Positions 8,419-16,891 of a stretch of 64,000 nucleotides of DNA are shown here, in pieces. Position 1 is the stretch's first letter. The number at the start of each line of letters is the position of its first letter. Position numbers and translations under genes: made by a program. The notes under the pieces are model-generated. The model was not told where the DNA came from. It searched no databases and saw only the letters and a program-made list of their open reading frames with translations. Source of the stretch: Methylobacterium sp. DB0501 (GTDB taxonomy: Bacteria; Pseudomonadota; Alphaproteobacteria; Rhizobiales; Beijerinckiaceae); contig NZ_JAAKGV010000021.1 in the NCBI RefSeq assembly GCF_011043735.1, forward strand, positions 112,544-176,543, given 5' to 3'.

Positions 8419-9825
8419 TCAGCGGCTCCCGAGCCGGCGGATGTCGGTGAGGCGGCCGGTGACGGCGGCGGCGGCGGCCATGGCCGGGCTCATCAGGTGG
8501 GTGCGGGCATTCGGGCCCTGGCGGCCCGGGAAGTTGCGGTTGGTGGTCGAGGCGCAGCGCTCGCCCGCCGGCACGAGGTCGCCGTTGATGCCGACGCACA
8601 TCGAGCAGCCCGGCTCGCCCCATTCGAGGCCGGCCTCGCGAAACACCTGGTCGAGCCCTTCCGATTCGGCCTGGCGCCGCACCGGGCCGGAGCCGGGCAC
8701 GACGAGGCCGGGCACCAGGGCCTTCTGGCCGCGCAGCACGCCTGCCGCGGCGCGCAGGTCCTCGATGCGCGAATTGGTGCAGGAGCCGATGAACACCCGG
8801 TCGATCGCGACCGATTCGAGCGGCATGCCGGGGGTGAGGCCCATATAGTCGAGCATCGCCCGCATCTGCCCGGCCTTGGTGGGATCGGATTCCGCGCCCG
8901 GATCCGGCACCCTTTCGGTGACGGGGAGCGCCGTCTCGGGGCTGGTGCCCCAGGTCACGGTGGGGGCGATGGCGCTCGCGTCGAGCGTCACCTCGCGGTC
9001 GAACCGGGCGCCCGCGTCGCTGGGGAGTTGCCGCCAGGCCGCCACCGCCTCGTCGAACATGGCGCCCGCCGGCGCGTAGGGCCGGCCTTCGAGGAAGGCG
9101 AAGGTGGTGTCGTCGGGGGCGATCATTCCGGCCCGGGCGCCGGCCTCGATCGACATGTTGCAGATGGTGAGACGCCCTTCCATCGACAGGCCGCGGATGG
9201 CGCTGCCGGCATATTCGAGCACGTGCCCGACCGCGCCGCCGGCACCGATGACGGCGATGATCGCCAGGATCACGTCCTTGGCGGTGACGTGGGGGTCGAG
9301 CACGCCGTCGATGCCGACCCGGAGGGTCTTGGGCCGGCGCTGCCACAGGGCCTGCGTGGCCAGCACGTGGGCGACTTCCGTGGCGCCGATGCCGAAGCCG
9401 AGCGCCCCGAAGGCGCCGTGGGTGGAGGTATGGGAGTCACCGCAGACGATGGTGAGGCCCGGCAGCGTCAGGCCCTGCTCCGGTGCGAGCACGTGGACGA
9501 TGCCCTGCGCACGATCATCGAGGCCGAAATGCCGGATGCCGTGCCGGCCGGCATTCCGGGCCAGCGTCGAGACCATGTTGGCGATCTCGGGGTCCGGGAT
9601 CGGCCCCTGGCGGTCGCGGGACGGGACGTAGTGGTCGGCGACAGCGAAGGTCAGGTCCGGGCGGCGGATCGGGCGGCCGGCATGGTCGAGCATGCCGAAG
9701 GCGTGGAACGAGCCCTCGTGCAGCAGGTGCCGGTCGATGGCGAGGAGCGCCTGCCCGTCGGGACGGGTCGCCATGACGTGGGCGTCCCAGACCTTGTCGA
9801 GGAGGGTGCGGGGTTGCGGGGTCAT
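8419..9825 (-). CDS. leuC: LeuC-like large subunit, 3-isopropylmalate dehydratase family
   Basis: A 468-residue aconitase-family large subunit holding a 4Fe-4S cluster. The CGDSHTSTHGAFGALGFG block, the GSCTNSR motif with a cluster Cys near residue 347, and the GCSMC pair near 407 and 410 are all present, so the cluster can form. Sequence and length are very close to bacterial LeuC. GGAGG lies seven bases before the ATG. It is followed at once by leuD. A 17-bp palindrome resembling an IclR box sits 109 bases upstream. Neighbours (a lyase of the dimethylmalate/methylisocitrate type, hydantoinase, importers) suggest it hydrates an unsaturated dicarboxylate in a catabolic route. Confidence 0.9.
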   Translation of the reverse strand: MTPQPRTLLDKVWDAHVMATRPDGQALLAIDRHLLHEGSFHAFGMLDHAGRPIRRPDLTFAVADHYVPSRDRQGPIPDPEIANMVSTLARNAGRHGIRHFGLDDRAQGIVHVLAPEQGLTLPGLTIVCGDSHTSTHGAFGALGFGIGATEVAHVLATQALWQRRPKTLRVGIDGVLDPHVTAKDVILAIIAVIGAGGAVGHVLEYAGSAIRGLSMEGRLTICNMSIEAGARAGMIAPDDTTFAFLEGRPYAPAGAMFDEAVAAWRQLPSDAGARFDREVTLDASAIAPTVTWGTSPETALPVTERVPDPGAESDPTKAGQMRAMLDYMGLTPGMPLESVAIDRVFIGSCTNSRIEDLRAAAGVLRGQKALVPGLVVPGSGPVRRQAESEGLDQVFREAGLEWGEPGCSMCVGINGDLVPAGERCASTTNRNFPGRQGPNARTHLMSPAMAAAAAVTGRLTDIRRLGSR

Positions 9826-9933
9826 CGGGCGTCCTCCGTCTTGTTCATTGGATTGGGAATGGGAGATGAGGGATGGTTGCGATCCGGTTTTGGCGTTTCA
9901 GCGAAACGGGAGAGAAAGCGTTCGCATCGCTGT

Positions 9934-9950
9934 TGGAAATTCTATTTCCA
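9934..9950. promoter_or_regulatory. IclR-like operator palindrome upstream of leuC
   Basis: TGGAAAT-TCT-ATTTCCA is a perfect 7+3+7 palindrome, 109 bases before the leuC start, in an otherwise gene-free gap (9826-10095). The arms match the IclR box of E. coli aceBAK as I remember it (TGGAAAT, one base, ATTTCCA), except that the spacer here is three bases. No IclR-family gene is in the window. It could be an operator controlling leuCD separately from the rest of the locus. Confidence 0.5.
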
Positions 9951-10017
9951 GGCGAAAAACTTCCTCCCGGTCCTACATGGCAGGTCTGTCCGGGACCATG
10001 AGACGATGCGGGTTTCT

Positions 10018-10041
10018 CCTCTCCCCGCCCGCGGGGAGAGG
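10018..10041. repeat. GC-rich hairpin, same element as at 6291-6314
   Basis: An 11-bp stem with a 2-base loop (cctctccccgc and its complement) has the same sequence as the hairpin at 6291-6314. It lies between the FAD dehydrogenase operon and leuC. It could terminate or attenuate the upstream operon but has no U tract on either strand, so a dispersed palindromic repeat is the safer description. Confidence 0.65.
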
Positions 10042-10095
10042 GGGATAACCCGCGCCGGACTGGTCGAGTGCGAGGCCGCGACTCGCGGTCACCTG

Positions 10096-11490
10096 CTATC
10101 CAGCTCCCATCGCCCCCGCCGCCTGCCCGGCGATGCGCCCGAGCGCGACCGCCGCCAGGAGCCCGTTGCCCGAGAGGTACCCCCCGGGCCCGGTCCCCGA
10201 GACGCCGCAGGCGGCGCCGCCCGCCGCGAACAGGTTCGGGATCGGCCTGCCGTCCGTCTTCAGCACCCGCGCGTCGTCGTCGACCACGAGCCCGCCCTGC
10301 GTGTGGAACAACGCCCCGGTCACCCGCACCGCCCGGTAGGGCGCGGTCAGCGCCGGCACGCCCGCGAACGAGCGCCCGAAGGCGTCCCGCCCACCCGCGG
10401 CTTTCAGCGCCTCGACCTCCGCCAGCGTCCCAACGAGCGCCGCCTCCGGCAGGTGCAGCCGCGCCGCCAGTTCGGCGATGGTCTCCGCCTCGACGATCGC
10501 CCCGGCGCTCTCGGCTCTCCGAAAGTCCTCGAACTGGCGGGCGATCCCGGCGATGCGCGCGTCGAACACCGTGACGACGCTGCCGCCGGGCTGGCGCAAA
10601 ACCTCCGCCGCCTGCTCGGAATAGCCCTTGCTCTCGTTCGAGAAGCGGCGCCCCTCCGCGTTGACCTGGAACCCGCCCTCGGTGACCGTGGCCCAGGTGA
10701 TCAGGATGCCGTGCGGATGCGCCACGGAGCCGTGGCCCTGGTGGCCCGAGAGGTGGCGGGTGGCGGCGCCCAGGGCCTCGCCCCAGAGCAGCGCGTCGCC
10801 CTGGTTGCCCTCGTGGCCGAAATAGAGCGCGCCGGCGAGGTCCGGCACGTGCTGCGCCACCAGGGCCTTGTTACCGCCGTAGCCGTTGCAGGCGAGGACC
10901 AGGGCGCGGCAGGCGACGCGCTCGCGCGAGCCGTCGGGGCGCACGAGGCCGAGGCCCCGGATCGCGTCGCCGTCCCGGTAGAGCGTGTCGACCGTGGCAT
11001 CGCACAGGATCGGGATGCCGGTCTCCTCGACCGCCCGGGCAAGCCGGTCGACCAGTTCCTCGCCCGACCGGCTCGGCAAGCCGTGCATGCGGTTCGCCGA
11101 GTGGCCCGGATAGCGGAAATCGGTGATGACCGAGAAGGGCAGGCCGTGCCGGTGGCTAAGCCATTCGAGGGCCGGACCCACGCTTCCGGCGAGGCGTGCC
11201 ACGAGGGCCGGATCGGGCTCGTTCTTCGCCTTCGCCATGATGTCGGCGGAGAACAGCTCCGGGCTGTCCTCGAGGCCCGCCTCGCGCTGCCAGCGCGTGC
11301 CGGGGGCCGGGACCAGCCCGGCCGAGAGGGCGGTGGATCCGCGGGGCACGGGATCGCGCTCGATCACCAGCACCTCGGCGCCGGCCTCGTGGGCGGCGAG
11401 CGCCGCCACCAGCCCGGCCGCCCCGGCGCCGATCACCGCCACGGGAACGTCGATGTCGAAGGTGGTCCCTTCCGCGGGCTCGACTTTCAT
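10096..11490 (-). CDS. FAD-dependent oxidoreductase (fumarate reductase / ketosteroid dehydrogenase family)
   Basis: A 464-residue flavoprotein with an N-terminal dinucleotide fold (VIGAGAAGLVAALAAHEAG near 18-36, then a ribose-binding Glu in VIERD). Its C-terminal FAD motif (LFAAGGAACGVSG...GNGLLAAV) is that of the FAD_binding_2 family. Members oxidise or reduce C=C bonds next to carbonyl or carboxylate groups. Its ATG overlaps the stop of the isochorismatase-like gene by four bases (ATGA), so it is the last gene of the five-gene enzyme operon. A role in making or removing the double bond handled by LeuCD is inference. No signal peptide is seen, so it should be cytoplasmic. Confidence 0.85.
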   Translation of the reverse strand: MKVEPAEGTTFDIDVPVAVIGAGAAGLVAALAAHEAGAEVLVIERDPVPRGSTALSAGLVPAPGTRWQREAGLEDSPELFSADIMAKAKNEPDPALVARLAGSVGPALEWLSHRHGLPFSVITDFRYPGHSANRMHGLPSRSGEELVDRLARAVEETGIPILCDATVDTLYRDGDAIRGLGLVRPDGSRERVACRALVLACNGYGGNKALVAQHVPDLAGALYFGHEGNQGDALLWGEALGAATRHLSGHQGHGSVAHPHGILITWATVTEGGFQVNAEGRRFSNESKGYSEQAAEVLRQPGGSVVTVFDARIAGIARQFEDFRRAESAGAIVEAETIAELAARLHLPEAALVGTLAEVEALKAAGGRDAFGRSFAGVPALTAPYRAVRVTGALFHTQGGLVVDDDARVLKTDGRPIPNLFAAGGAACGVSGTGPGGYLSGNGLLAAVALGRIAGQAAGAMGAG

Positions 11491-12098
11491 GCGGACAGCT
11501 CCGTCAGGATCTCCGCGACCGTCGCCACCCGGCAGACCGGCTTGAGGGCGTCGATCGCGGTCTGGTGGACCGCCGGCGTGAAGGCCGCGCAGGCATCCGA
11601 CAAAACCGTGACCGAGAAGTCGCGGACATGGGCGTCGCGCACCGTCGAGGCGACGCCGCCATTGGTGACGATGCCCGACACGATCAGCCGCTCGATCCCG
11701 GCCTTGCGCAGCACCCATTCGAGCCGGGTCATGTAGAAGGCCGAATAGGCGACCTTCTCGACCGTGAGGTCGGCGGGCTGGAGTTCGTCCACGAGGGCAT
11801 GGCCCCAGGCGCCGGGCAGGAAGTCGCCCTTCCTGAGGAACGGCCGCAGCTCGCGCAGGTGGGGCGAGATCATCGGCTCGCCGCCCTTGCCGGGCACCAG
11901 GGTGAAGTGGGTCGAGACGATGAACCCACCCCGTTGCCGGATCAGTCCGGCGAGGGGCCGCACCGTCGCCGGCACAGCGGCGATCTCGGGCGCGGTCTGC
12001 CCCGCCCGGCCGTAGGCGCCGTCCGGGTGAAGGAAGTCGTTCTGCAGGTCGCAGATCAGGAGCGCCGTGCGCTCCATCGGGATCGGACCGTGGCTCAT
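11487..12098 (-). CDS. Isochorismatase-family hydrolase lacking the nucleophile Cys
   Basis: A 203-residue protein of the isochorismatase / cysteine-hydrolase fold. Asp17 in CDLQNDF and Lys115 in VEKVAYSAF match two of the three catalytic positions. The position that is Cys in amidases of the family (TNxCV) is Gly148 here (TNGGVAST), checked on the nucleotides. Amide-cleaving members need that Cys. True isochorismatases, which hydrolyse a vinyl ether, often have Gly there. The gene overlaps hyuA and the FAD gene by ATGA on both sides, so it is made with the hydantoinase. Family is sure; whether it cleaves an amide, an enol ether or nothing is open. Confidence 0.85.
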   Translation of the reverse strand: MSHGPIPMERTALLICDLQNDFLHPDGAYGRAGQTAPEIAAVPATVRPLAGLIRQRGGFIVSTHFTLVPGKGGEPMISPHLRELRPFLRKGDFLPGAWGHALVDELQPADLTVEKVAYSAFYMTRLEWVLRKAGIERLIVSGIVTNGGVASTVRDAHVRDFSVTVLSDACAAFTPAVHQTAIDALKPVCRVATVAEILTELSA

Positions 12099-14161
12099 GC
12101 GGGCTCTCCCGTGCGGGTGACCACGACGTTGCCGAGCCGGTCGACCCGGGCCGTCAGGTCGGGATCGACCACGGTGGTCGCGTCCGGCTGCTCCAGGATC
12201 GCCGGTCCCGGGATCTCGGCGCCGACGGGGAGGGCCAGGCGGGCATAGACCGCCGCCTCGTGCCAGGCGCCGGAAAACCAGACCGGCCGGCTGCCGAGGC
12301 GGGCAGAGTCCAGCGAGGCATCGGCACCGGGCGCCAGGGCGGCGAGGTCGAAATGCGGCCGCCGCCCGATCGCCGCGGTGCGCAGGTTGACGATCCGGGT
12401 GCCGAGGCCCGGCAGCAGGCGGCTGAACGAGGTGCGGTAGGCCGCCTCGAACGCCGCCTGGATGATCGCCGTGGTCACGCCGGTGGTGCCGTTTTCGACG
12501 GTCACCGGCAGGGCCACCGCGACGGTGTGGGTCTGGCCGACATAGTGCATGTCGAGCTCGAACACCGTGTCGATGCGCGAGACCGTGAGGCCGGCGGCCT
12601 CGACGACCTCGCGGGCGGCCTGCGCTTCCGCCACCATGCGCCGGTCGAGGGCGGCGGCATCGAGGTTCGCCAGCGACAGGTTGAGGGTCTGGACCTGATC
12701 GTGCCGGATATCGGCGATGACGCAGCCCAGCGCCGAGGTGACGCCCGGATAGCGCGGCACCAGGGCGCCGCGCAGGCCCACATCCTTGATGAGTGCGCCG
12801 ACATGCAAGGCCCCGCCGCCGCCGAACGGCACCGCCGCGAACTTTTGCGGGTCGTGGCCGCGCTCGATCGAGACGAGGCGGATCGCGCCGGCCATCTTGC
12901 CGTCGGCGACCCGCACGATCGCTTCCGCCGCCGCCATCACGTCGAGGCCGAGCGGCGCGGCGACGTGCTCGTGGATCGCCGCCTTCGCCGCCTCGACGTC
13001 GAGACGCTTCAACGCCCCGCCGATCGGCCGCTCGGCGTTGATGCGCCCCAAGACCACGTTGGCGTCGGTCAGCGTCGGGCGGGTATTGCCCTGGCCGTAG
13101 CAGACCGGGCCCGGCCGCGAGCCGGCGCTTTCCGGCCCGACCTGGAGCAGGCCGCCGGCATCGACATGGGCGATCGAGCCGCCGCCGGCCCCGATCGTGC
13201 TGATCTCGATCATCGGCGTGCGGATGACGAGGCCGAAATCGATCGTGGTCTGGGCCGCCAGGGCCGTCTCGCCCTCGACCACCAGCGACACGTCGAAGGA
13301 GGTGCCGCCGAGATCGCCCGTGATCACGTTCGGGAAGCCGGCCTCCTTGGCGATGGCCGCCGCCGCGATCACGCCGGCCGCGGGCCCCGAGAGGGCGGTG
13401 CGGACGGGAAGACGCCGGGCGGTGGCGGTGGACATCACGCCGCCGTTGGACTGGACGATGTGGAAGCGGCCGGAAAAACCTTCGGAATCCAGCGCCCGGT
13501 CGAGCTTGCCGAGATAGCTGCCGACCACCGGCTGGAGATAGGCGTTGAGCACCGTGGTCGAGGTGCGCTCGAACTCGCGGATCTCCGGCAGGATGCCCGA
13601 GGACCGCTCGACATTGGCGTTCGGCCACACGGCACTCGCCGCTTCGAGGGCGACCCGCTCGTTCTCCGGGTTGGCGTAGGCGTTGACGAAGCAGATCGCC
13701 AGGGCCTCGGCGCCGTCGGCGAGAAGCGCGCGGGCGGCCTCCGCCACCTGGGCCGGATCGACCGCCTGCCGGATCGTGCCGTCGGCGAGCGTCCGCTCGT
13801 CGACCTCCAGGCGGAGGTCGCGATCGACGACGGGGACGAAGTCGCCCCACAGGCCCCAAGTATGGCGCCGGTCGCGGCGGCGCATCTCCAGCACGTCGCG
13901 GAATCCGCGCGTGGTGATGAGGCCGATCCGGGCGCCCTTGCGCTCCAGCAGCGCGTTGGTGCCCACCGTCGTGCCGTGGACGATCGAGGCGAGCCCGGCG
14001 ACCGGGCCGAAGCCCTTCAGGCCGGCGAGGAAGCCGACCGCCTCGTCGCCGCGGTTCGACGGGACCTTGCCGGTCTGGAAGCGGCCGGCGGCCTCGTCGT
14101 AATAGAACAGGTCGGTGAAGGTGCCGCCGACATCGACGCCGACGATGGCACGGGGGGTCAT
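12095..14161 (-). CDS. hyuA: Hydantoinase/oxoprolinase A subunit
   Basis: A 688-residue HyuA-type subunit. The N-terminal domain begins GVDVGGTFTDLF, the phosphate-binding loop of the actin/Hsp70-like fold, followed by VHGTTVGTNALLERKG. The middle domain has the GGGSIAHVDAGG stretch. This family forms complexes with HyuB that use ATP to open cyclic amides such as hydantoins and 5-oxoproline; relatives carboxylate acetone or act on lactams. Its start overlaps the hyuB stop by four bases, and its stop overlaps the isochorismatase-like gene in the same way. It is probably cytoplasmic. The particular ring opened is not readable from sequence. Confidence 0.93.
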   Translation of the reverse strand: MTPRAIVGVDVGGTFTDLFYYDEAAGRFQTGKVPSNRGDEAVGFLAGLKGFGPVAGLASIVHGTTVGTNALLERKGARIGLITTRGFRDVLEMRRRDRRHTWGLWGDFVPVVDRDLRLEVDERTLADGTIRQAVDPAQVAEAARALLADGAEALAICFVNAYANPENERVALEAASAVWPNANVERSSGILPEIREFERTSTTVLNAYLQPVVGSYLGKLDRALDSEGFSGRFHIVQSNGGVMSTATARRLPVRTALSGPAAGVIAAAAIAKEAGFPNVITGDLGGTSFDVSLVVEGETALAAQTTIDFGLVIRTPMIEISTIGAGGGSIAHVDAGGLLQVGPESAGSRPGPVCYGQGNTRPTLTDANVVLGRINAERPIGGALKRLDVEAAKAAIHEHVAAPLGLDVMAAAEAIVRVADGKMAGAIRLVSIERGHDPQKFAAVPFGGGGALHVGALIKDVGLRGALVPRYPGVTSALGCVIADIRHDQVQTLNLSLANLDAAALDRRMVAEAQAAREVVEAAGLTVSRIDTVFELDMHYVGQTHTVAVALPVTVENGTTGVTTAIIQAAFEAAYRTSFSRLLPGLGTRIVNLRTAAIGRRPHFDLAALAPGADASLDSARLGSRPVWFSGAWHEAAVYARLALPVGAEIPGPAILEQPDATTVVDPDLTARVDRLGNVVVTRTGEPA

Positions 14162-15843
14162 TGCTCGTCTCCGGTCGTCAGGTCGTAGTCGCGGGCGGCG
14201 GCCTCTCGGCTCACGTAGCCGAGGCGCAGGTCGCGTTGCAGGGCCTCACGGTCGCGTTCGGCCGGGTGGCCGAAGCCGCCGCCACCGGGGGTCTCGAGCC
14301 GCACCCGCTCGCCGGCCCTGATCCGCACGTCGGTGACCTTCGAGACCATCGGCGGGCTCGCCCAGCCTTCCGGCGCCTGCCAGGCGAAGCGGTTCAGCGC
14401 CGCCGAGTGCCCGCCCTTGACGCCGAACGGCGCCACCTTGCCGCGCTCGCCGAGCAGGAACACGTCGGCATCGGTCAGGGTCTCGATCTCGTAGACGGCG
14501 CCCAAGCCCCCACGATGGGCGCCCGCCCCGGCGCTGTCGGGGCGCAAGGCCCACTGGGTGAAGACCACCGGATAGGCCGCCTCCAGGATCTCGACCGGCG
14601 GGATCGTCGCGGTCGAGATCGGGTTGTTGGCGTGGCTGAGGCCGTCGGTCTCGGGGTTGCCCCCGAGGCCGCCGCCGAAGAACGAGAACATCACCCAGCG
14701 CGAGCCGTCCGCCCGGTGGCCGGCGAGCGAGAGCGCGTTGATGGTGCCGAACGGCGCGGCGGTGGCCCGCTCCGGATCGGCTTCGGCCAGGGCGCCCAGA
14801 ACCACGCCGATCAGCCGCAGGATCGTCTCGGTGTAGCCCGCCATCGGCTTCGGCGCACCGGCCCCGAGCAAGGTCGTCTCCGGCACCGTGAAGGTGATCG
14901 GCCGCAGGCAGCCGGCATTGGCCGGCACCTCGGTGAAGATGTGCTTCAGCGCCACGTAGCAGGCGGCGACGGTGGTGGCGTACGAGATGTTGATCGGCCC
15001 TTGCGCGGGAGCCGACGAGCGCGAGAAGTCGAGGACCATGCTGTCGCCCTCGATCGTCAGGTCGAGGGCGATGGTCAGCGGCTCGTCGACGATGCCGTCG
15101 TTGTCGAGCACGTCCGAGAAGCCGTAGGTCCCGTCGGGAAGCGCCCGGATCGCGGCGCGCATCAGCGCCTCGGCCCGGTCGGAGAAGGCCGCGAAGGCGG
15201 CATCCACCGTGGCGTCGCCGTACTCGTCGAGGAGGGCGGTGAAGCGGCGCTCGCCGAGGTCGAGGGCGTTGAGCTGGCCGTTGAGGTCGCCCCAGTTCGA
15301 GGTCGGCACCCGGGTATTGGCCGCCAGGATGTCGACGAGGTCCTGGTTCAGGCGCCCGGCGGAGAACAGCTTCACGGGTGGGAAGCGCACGCCCTCCTGG
15401 AAGCTCTCCGTGGCCTTCGGGTTGTAGCCGCCCGGCACGTTGCCGCCGATATCGAGCCAGTGGCCGACCGAGGCGAGCCAGCAGAAGAGCTTGCCGTCGC
15501 GAAAAACCGGGCGGACGAGCCGGAAGTCGTTGAGATGGGTGCCGCCGCTGTAGGGATCGTTGAACAGGAACGTGTCGCCGGGCTCGAGGCCTCCTTCGCG
15601 CTCGACCTTGGCGATCACCGCCTTCACCGCGAAGGCCATGGCGCCGACGAAGATCGGCAGGCCCTTGGTGCCCTGGACCAGGGTGTCGCCGGTGGTCGCG
15701 TGGTAGAGGCCGTGGCAGGCGTCGCGGGCCTCCGCGATGATCGGGTTGAAGGCCGAGCGGTAGAGCGTCGCGTCCATCTCGTCGGCGATCTGCTCCAGGC
15801 GGCCCTTCAGCACCGCCAGGGTGACGGGATCGATCGGGGTCAT
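14158..15843 (-). CDS. hyuB: Hydantoinase/oxoprolinase B subunit
   Basis: A 561-residue HyuB-type subunit. It starts with the family pattern IDPVTLAVLKGRLEQIADEM and has the conserved blocks DTFLFNDPYSGGTHLNDF and GAGAHRGGLGAVYEIET, then the C-terminal GGGGFGHPAERD tail. Its length fits stand-alone HyuB proteins (about 550-600). It partners HyuA, encoded next, in ATP-dependent ring opening. The ATG overlaps the stop of the lyase gene (ATGA) and its own stop overlaps hyuA, showing translational coupling and fixed stoichiometry. Confidence 0.93.
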   Translation of the reverse strand: MTPIDPVTLAVLKGRLEQIADEMDATLYRSAFNPIIAEARDACHGLYHATTGDTLVQGTKGLPIFVGAMAFAVKAVIAKVEREGGLEPGDTFLFNDPYSGGTHLNDFRLVRPVFRDGKLFCWLASVGHWLDIGGNVPGGYNPKATESFQEGVRFPPVKLFSAGRLNQDLVDILAANTRVPTSNWGDLNGQLNALDLGERRFTALLDEYGDATVDAAFAAFSDRAEALMRAAIRALPDGTYGFSDVLDNDGIVDEPLTIALDLTIEGDSMVLDFSRSSAPAQGPINISYATTVAACYVALKHIFTEVPANAGCLRPITFTVPETTLLGAGAPKPMAGYTETILRLIGVVLGALAEADPERATAAPFGTINALSLAGHRADGSRWVMFSFFGGGLGGNPETDGLSHANNPISTATIPPVEILEAAYPVVFTQWALRPDSAGAGAHRGGLGAVYEIETLTDADVFLLGERGKVAPFGVKGGHSAALNRFAWQAPEGWASPPMVSKVTDVRIRAGERVRLETPGGGGFGHPAERDREALQRDLRLGYVSREAAARDYDLTTGDEQ

Positions 15844-16706
15844 TGTCCCGCTCCCTCGTAAGCGCGGCCGCGGGCGAGCATCTCGGGCGTGCCGATGAGC
15901 GCGTTGAGTTCGCCGAAATCGAACATCCGGTCGGCGAACGGGGTGTTGGTGCCGGCCTTGGCGAGCGAGCCGTAATAGGCCTGGGCGGTGCGGGCGAGGG
16001 CCCGGACGATGCCGCCGGGGAAGATCACCAGGCGGAAGCCCAGCGCCCCGAGATCGGCGGCGGAGGCCAGCGGCGTGTCGCCGCCTTCGACCATGTTGGC
16101 GAGAAGGGGCCGGGTGGTGCCGAGTGCCTTCGTCACCTCGGCGAGCTGGTTGGCCGAGCGCGGCGCCTCGACGAACAGCACGTCGGCGCCGGCTTCCGCA
16201 TAGGCCTGGGCCCGCTCGATGGCGCGCTCGAAGCCCTCGACCGCCACCGCATCGGTGCGGGCGACGATCAGGGTCTCGGCGCTGCGGCGCGCGTCGAGCG
16301 CCGCCCGGACCTTCCCGACCATTTCCTCCTTGCCGATCAGCGTCTTGTCCTGGAGGTGGCCGCAGCGCTTCGGGTAGCTCTGGTCCTCGAGCTGGATCGC
16401 GCTGGCGCCGGCCCGCTCGAACAGCCGCACGGTGCGCTCGACGTTCAGCGCGTTGCCGTAGCCGTTATCGGCATCGACCACGAGCGGCGTCGCCACCCGG
16501 TCGCGCACCAGGGTCACGGTCTCGGCGACCTCGCTCATCGAGACGAGGCCGATATCGGGCCGCCCGAGACGGGTATAGGCGATGGCCGCACCCGAGAGGT
16601 ACAGGGCCTCGAAGCCCGCATCCGTGGCGAGGGAGGCCGTGAGGGCGTCGTAGACGCCCGGTGCGACGAGGACGCGGTCCTCGGCGAGACGGGATTTCAG
16701 GGACAT
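15840..16706 (-). CDS. Isocitrate lyase/PEP mutase family lyase (2,3-dimethylmalate or 2-methylisocitrate lyase-like)
   Basis: A 288-residue TIM-barrel enzyme. YLSGAA (36-41), the metal-binding DADNGYGN (78-85), QLEDQ (105-109) and the active-site loop KRCGH (113-117) are the hallmarks of C-C bond lyases in this family rather than the phosphonate mutases. Members split 2-methylisocitrate, 2,3-dimethylmalate or related 2-hydroxyacids into pyruvate, glyoxylate or succinate/propionate. It is the first gene of the enzyme operon and overlaps hyuB. Paired with the LeuCD-like hydratase it could form a two-step module that hydrates and then cleaves a branched dicarboxylate. The exact substrate is inference. 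Confidence 0.88.
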   Translation of the reverse strand: MSLKSRLAEDRVLVAPGVYDALTASLATDAGFEALYLSGAAIAYTRLGRPDIGLVSMSEVAETVTLVRDRVATPLVVDADNGYGNALNVERTVRLFERAGASAIQLEDQSYPKRCGHLQDKTLIGKEEMVGKVRAALDARRSAETLIVARTDAVAVEGFERAIERAQAYAEAGADVLFVEAPRSANQLAEVTKALGTTRPLLANMVEGGDTPLASAADLGALGFRLVIFPGGIVRALARTAQAYYGSLAKAGTNTPFADRMFDFGELNALIGTPEMLARGRAYEGAGQ

Positions 16707-16757
16707 GACGCGGGGTGTTCCTCGTTCGGTTTCATCGCATTCGTTCGAGCGCGCTTC

Positions 16758-16891
16758 TCCTCTCCCCGCGGGCAGGGCACCTCTCCTCCCCCTTGCGGGG
16801 AGGAGCCGGAGGTGGGGGTGGTGCCGGATGAAGCTCGCGCTTTACGCGGCACCACCCCCACCCCTAAGCCCCTCCCCACACGGGGGAGGGG
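16758..16891. repeat. Intergenic array of three palindromes
   Basis: The 322-base gap upstream of the lyase operon contains a perfect 15-bp inverted repeat (16812-16826 with 16849-16863, loop 22). It is flanked by two shorter hairpins built from ctcctcccc/ggggaggag and cccctcccc/ggggagggg. It resembles the array at 6131-6316 in layout and composition. Nothing coding is seen. Its place 60 to 190 bases upstream of the lyase start means it may be in the transcript leader. Confidence 0.65.

Noticed and set aside
9964..10005. caggtctgtccgggacc considered as a second GntR operator upstream of leuC
   Set aside because: It has one CTGTCC but no matching GGACAG at the right distance, so it does not repeat the dyad found before gntR.
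8497..11736. A very long open frame on the plus strand, opposite leuC, leuD and the FAD gene
   Set aside because: Its product is His/Arg/Gly/Asp-rich without motifs, as expected of the antisense of GC-rich genes. The minus-strand genes have clear catalytic motifs and overlaps.
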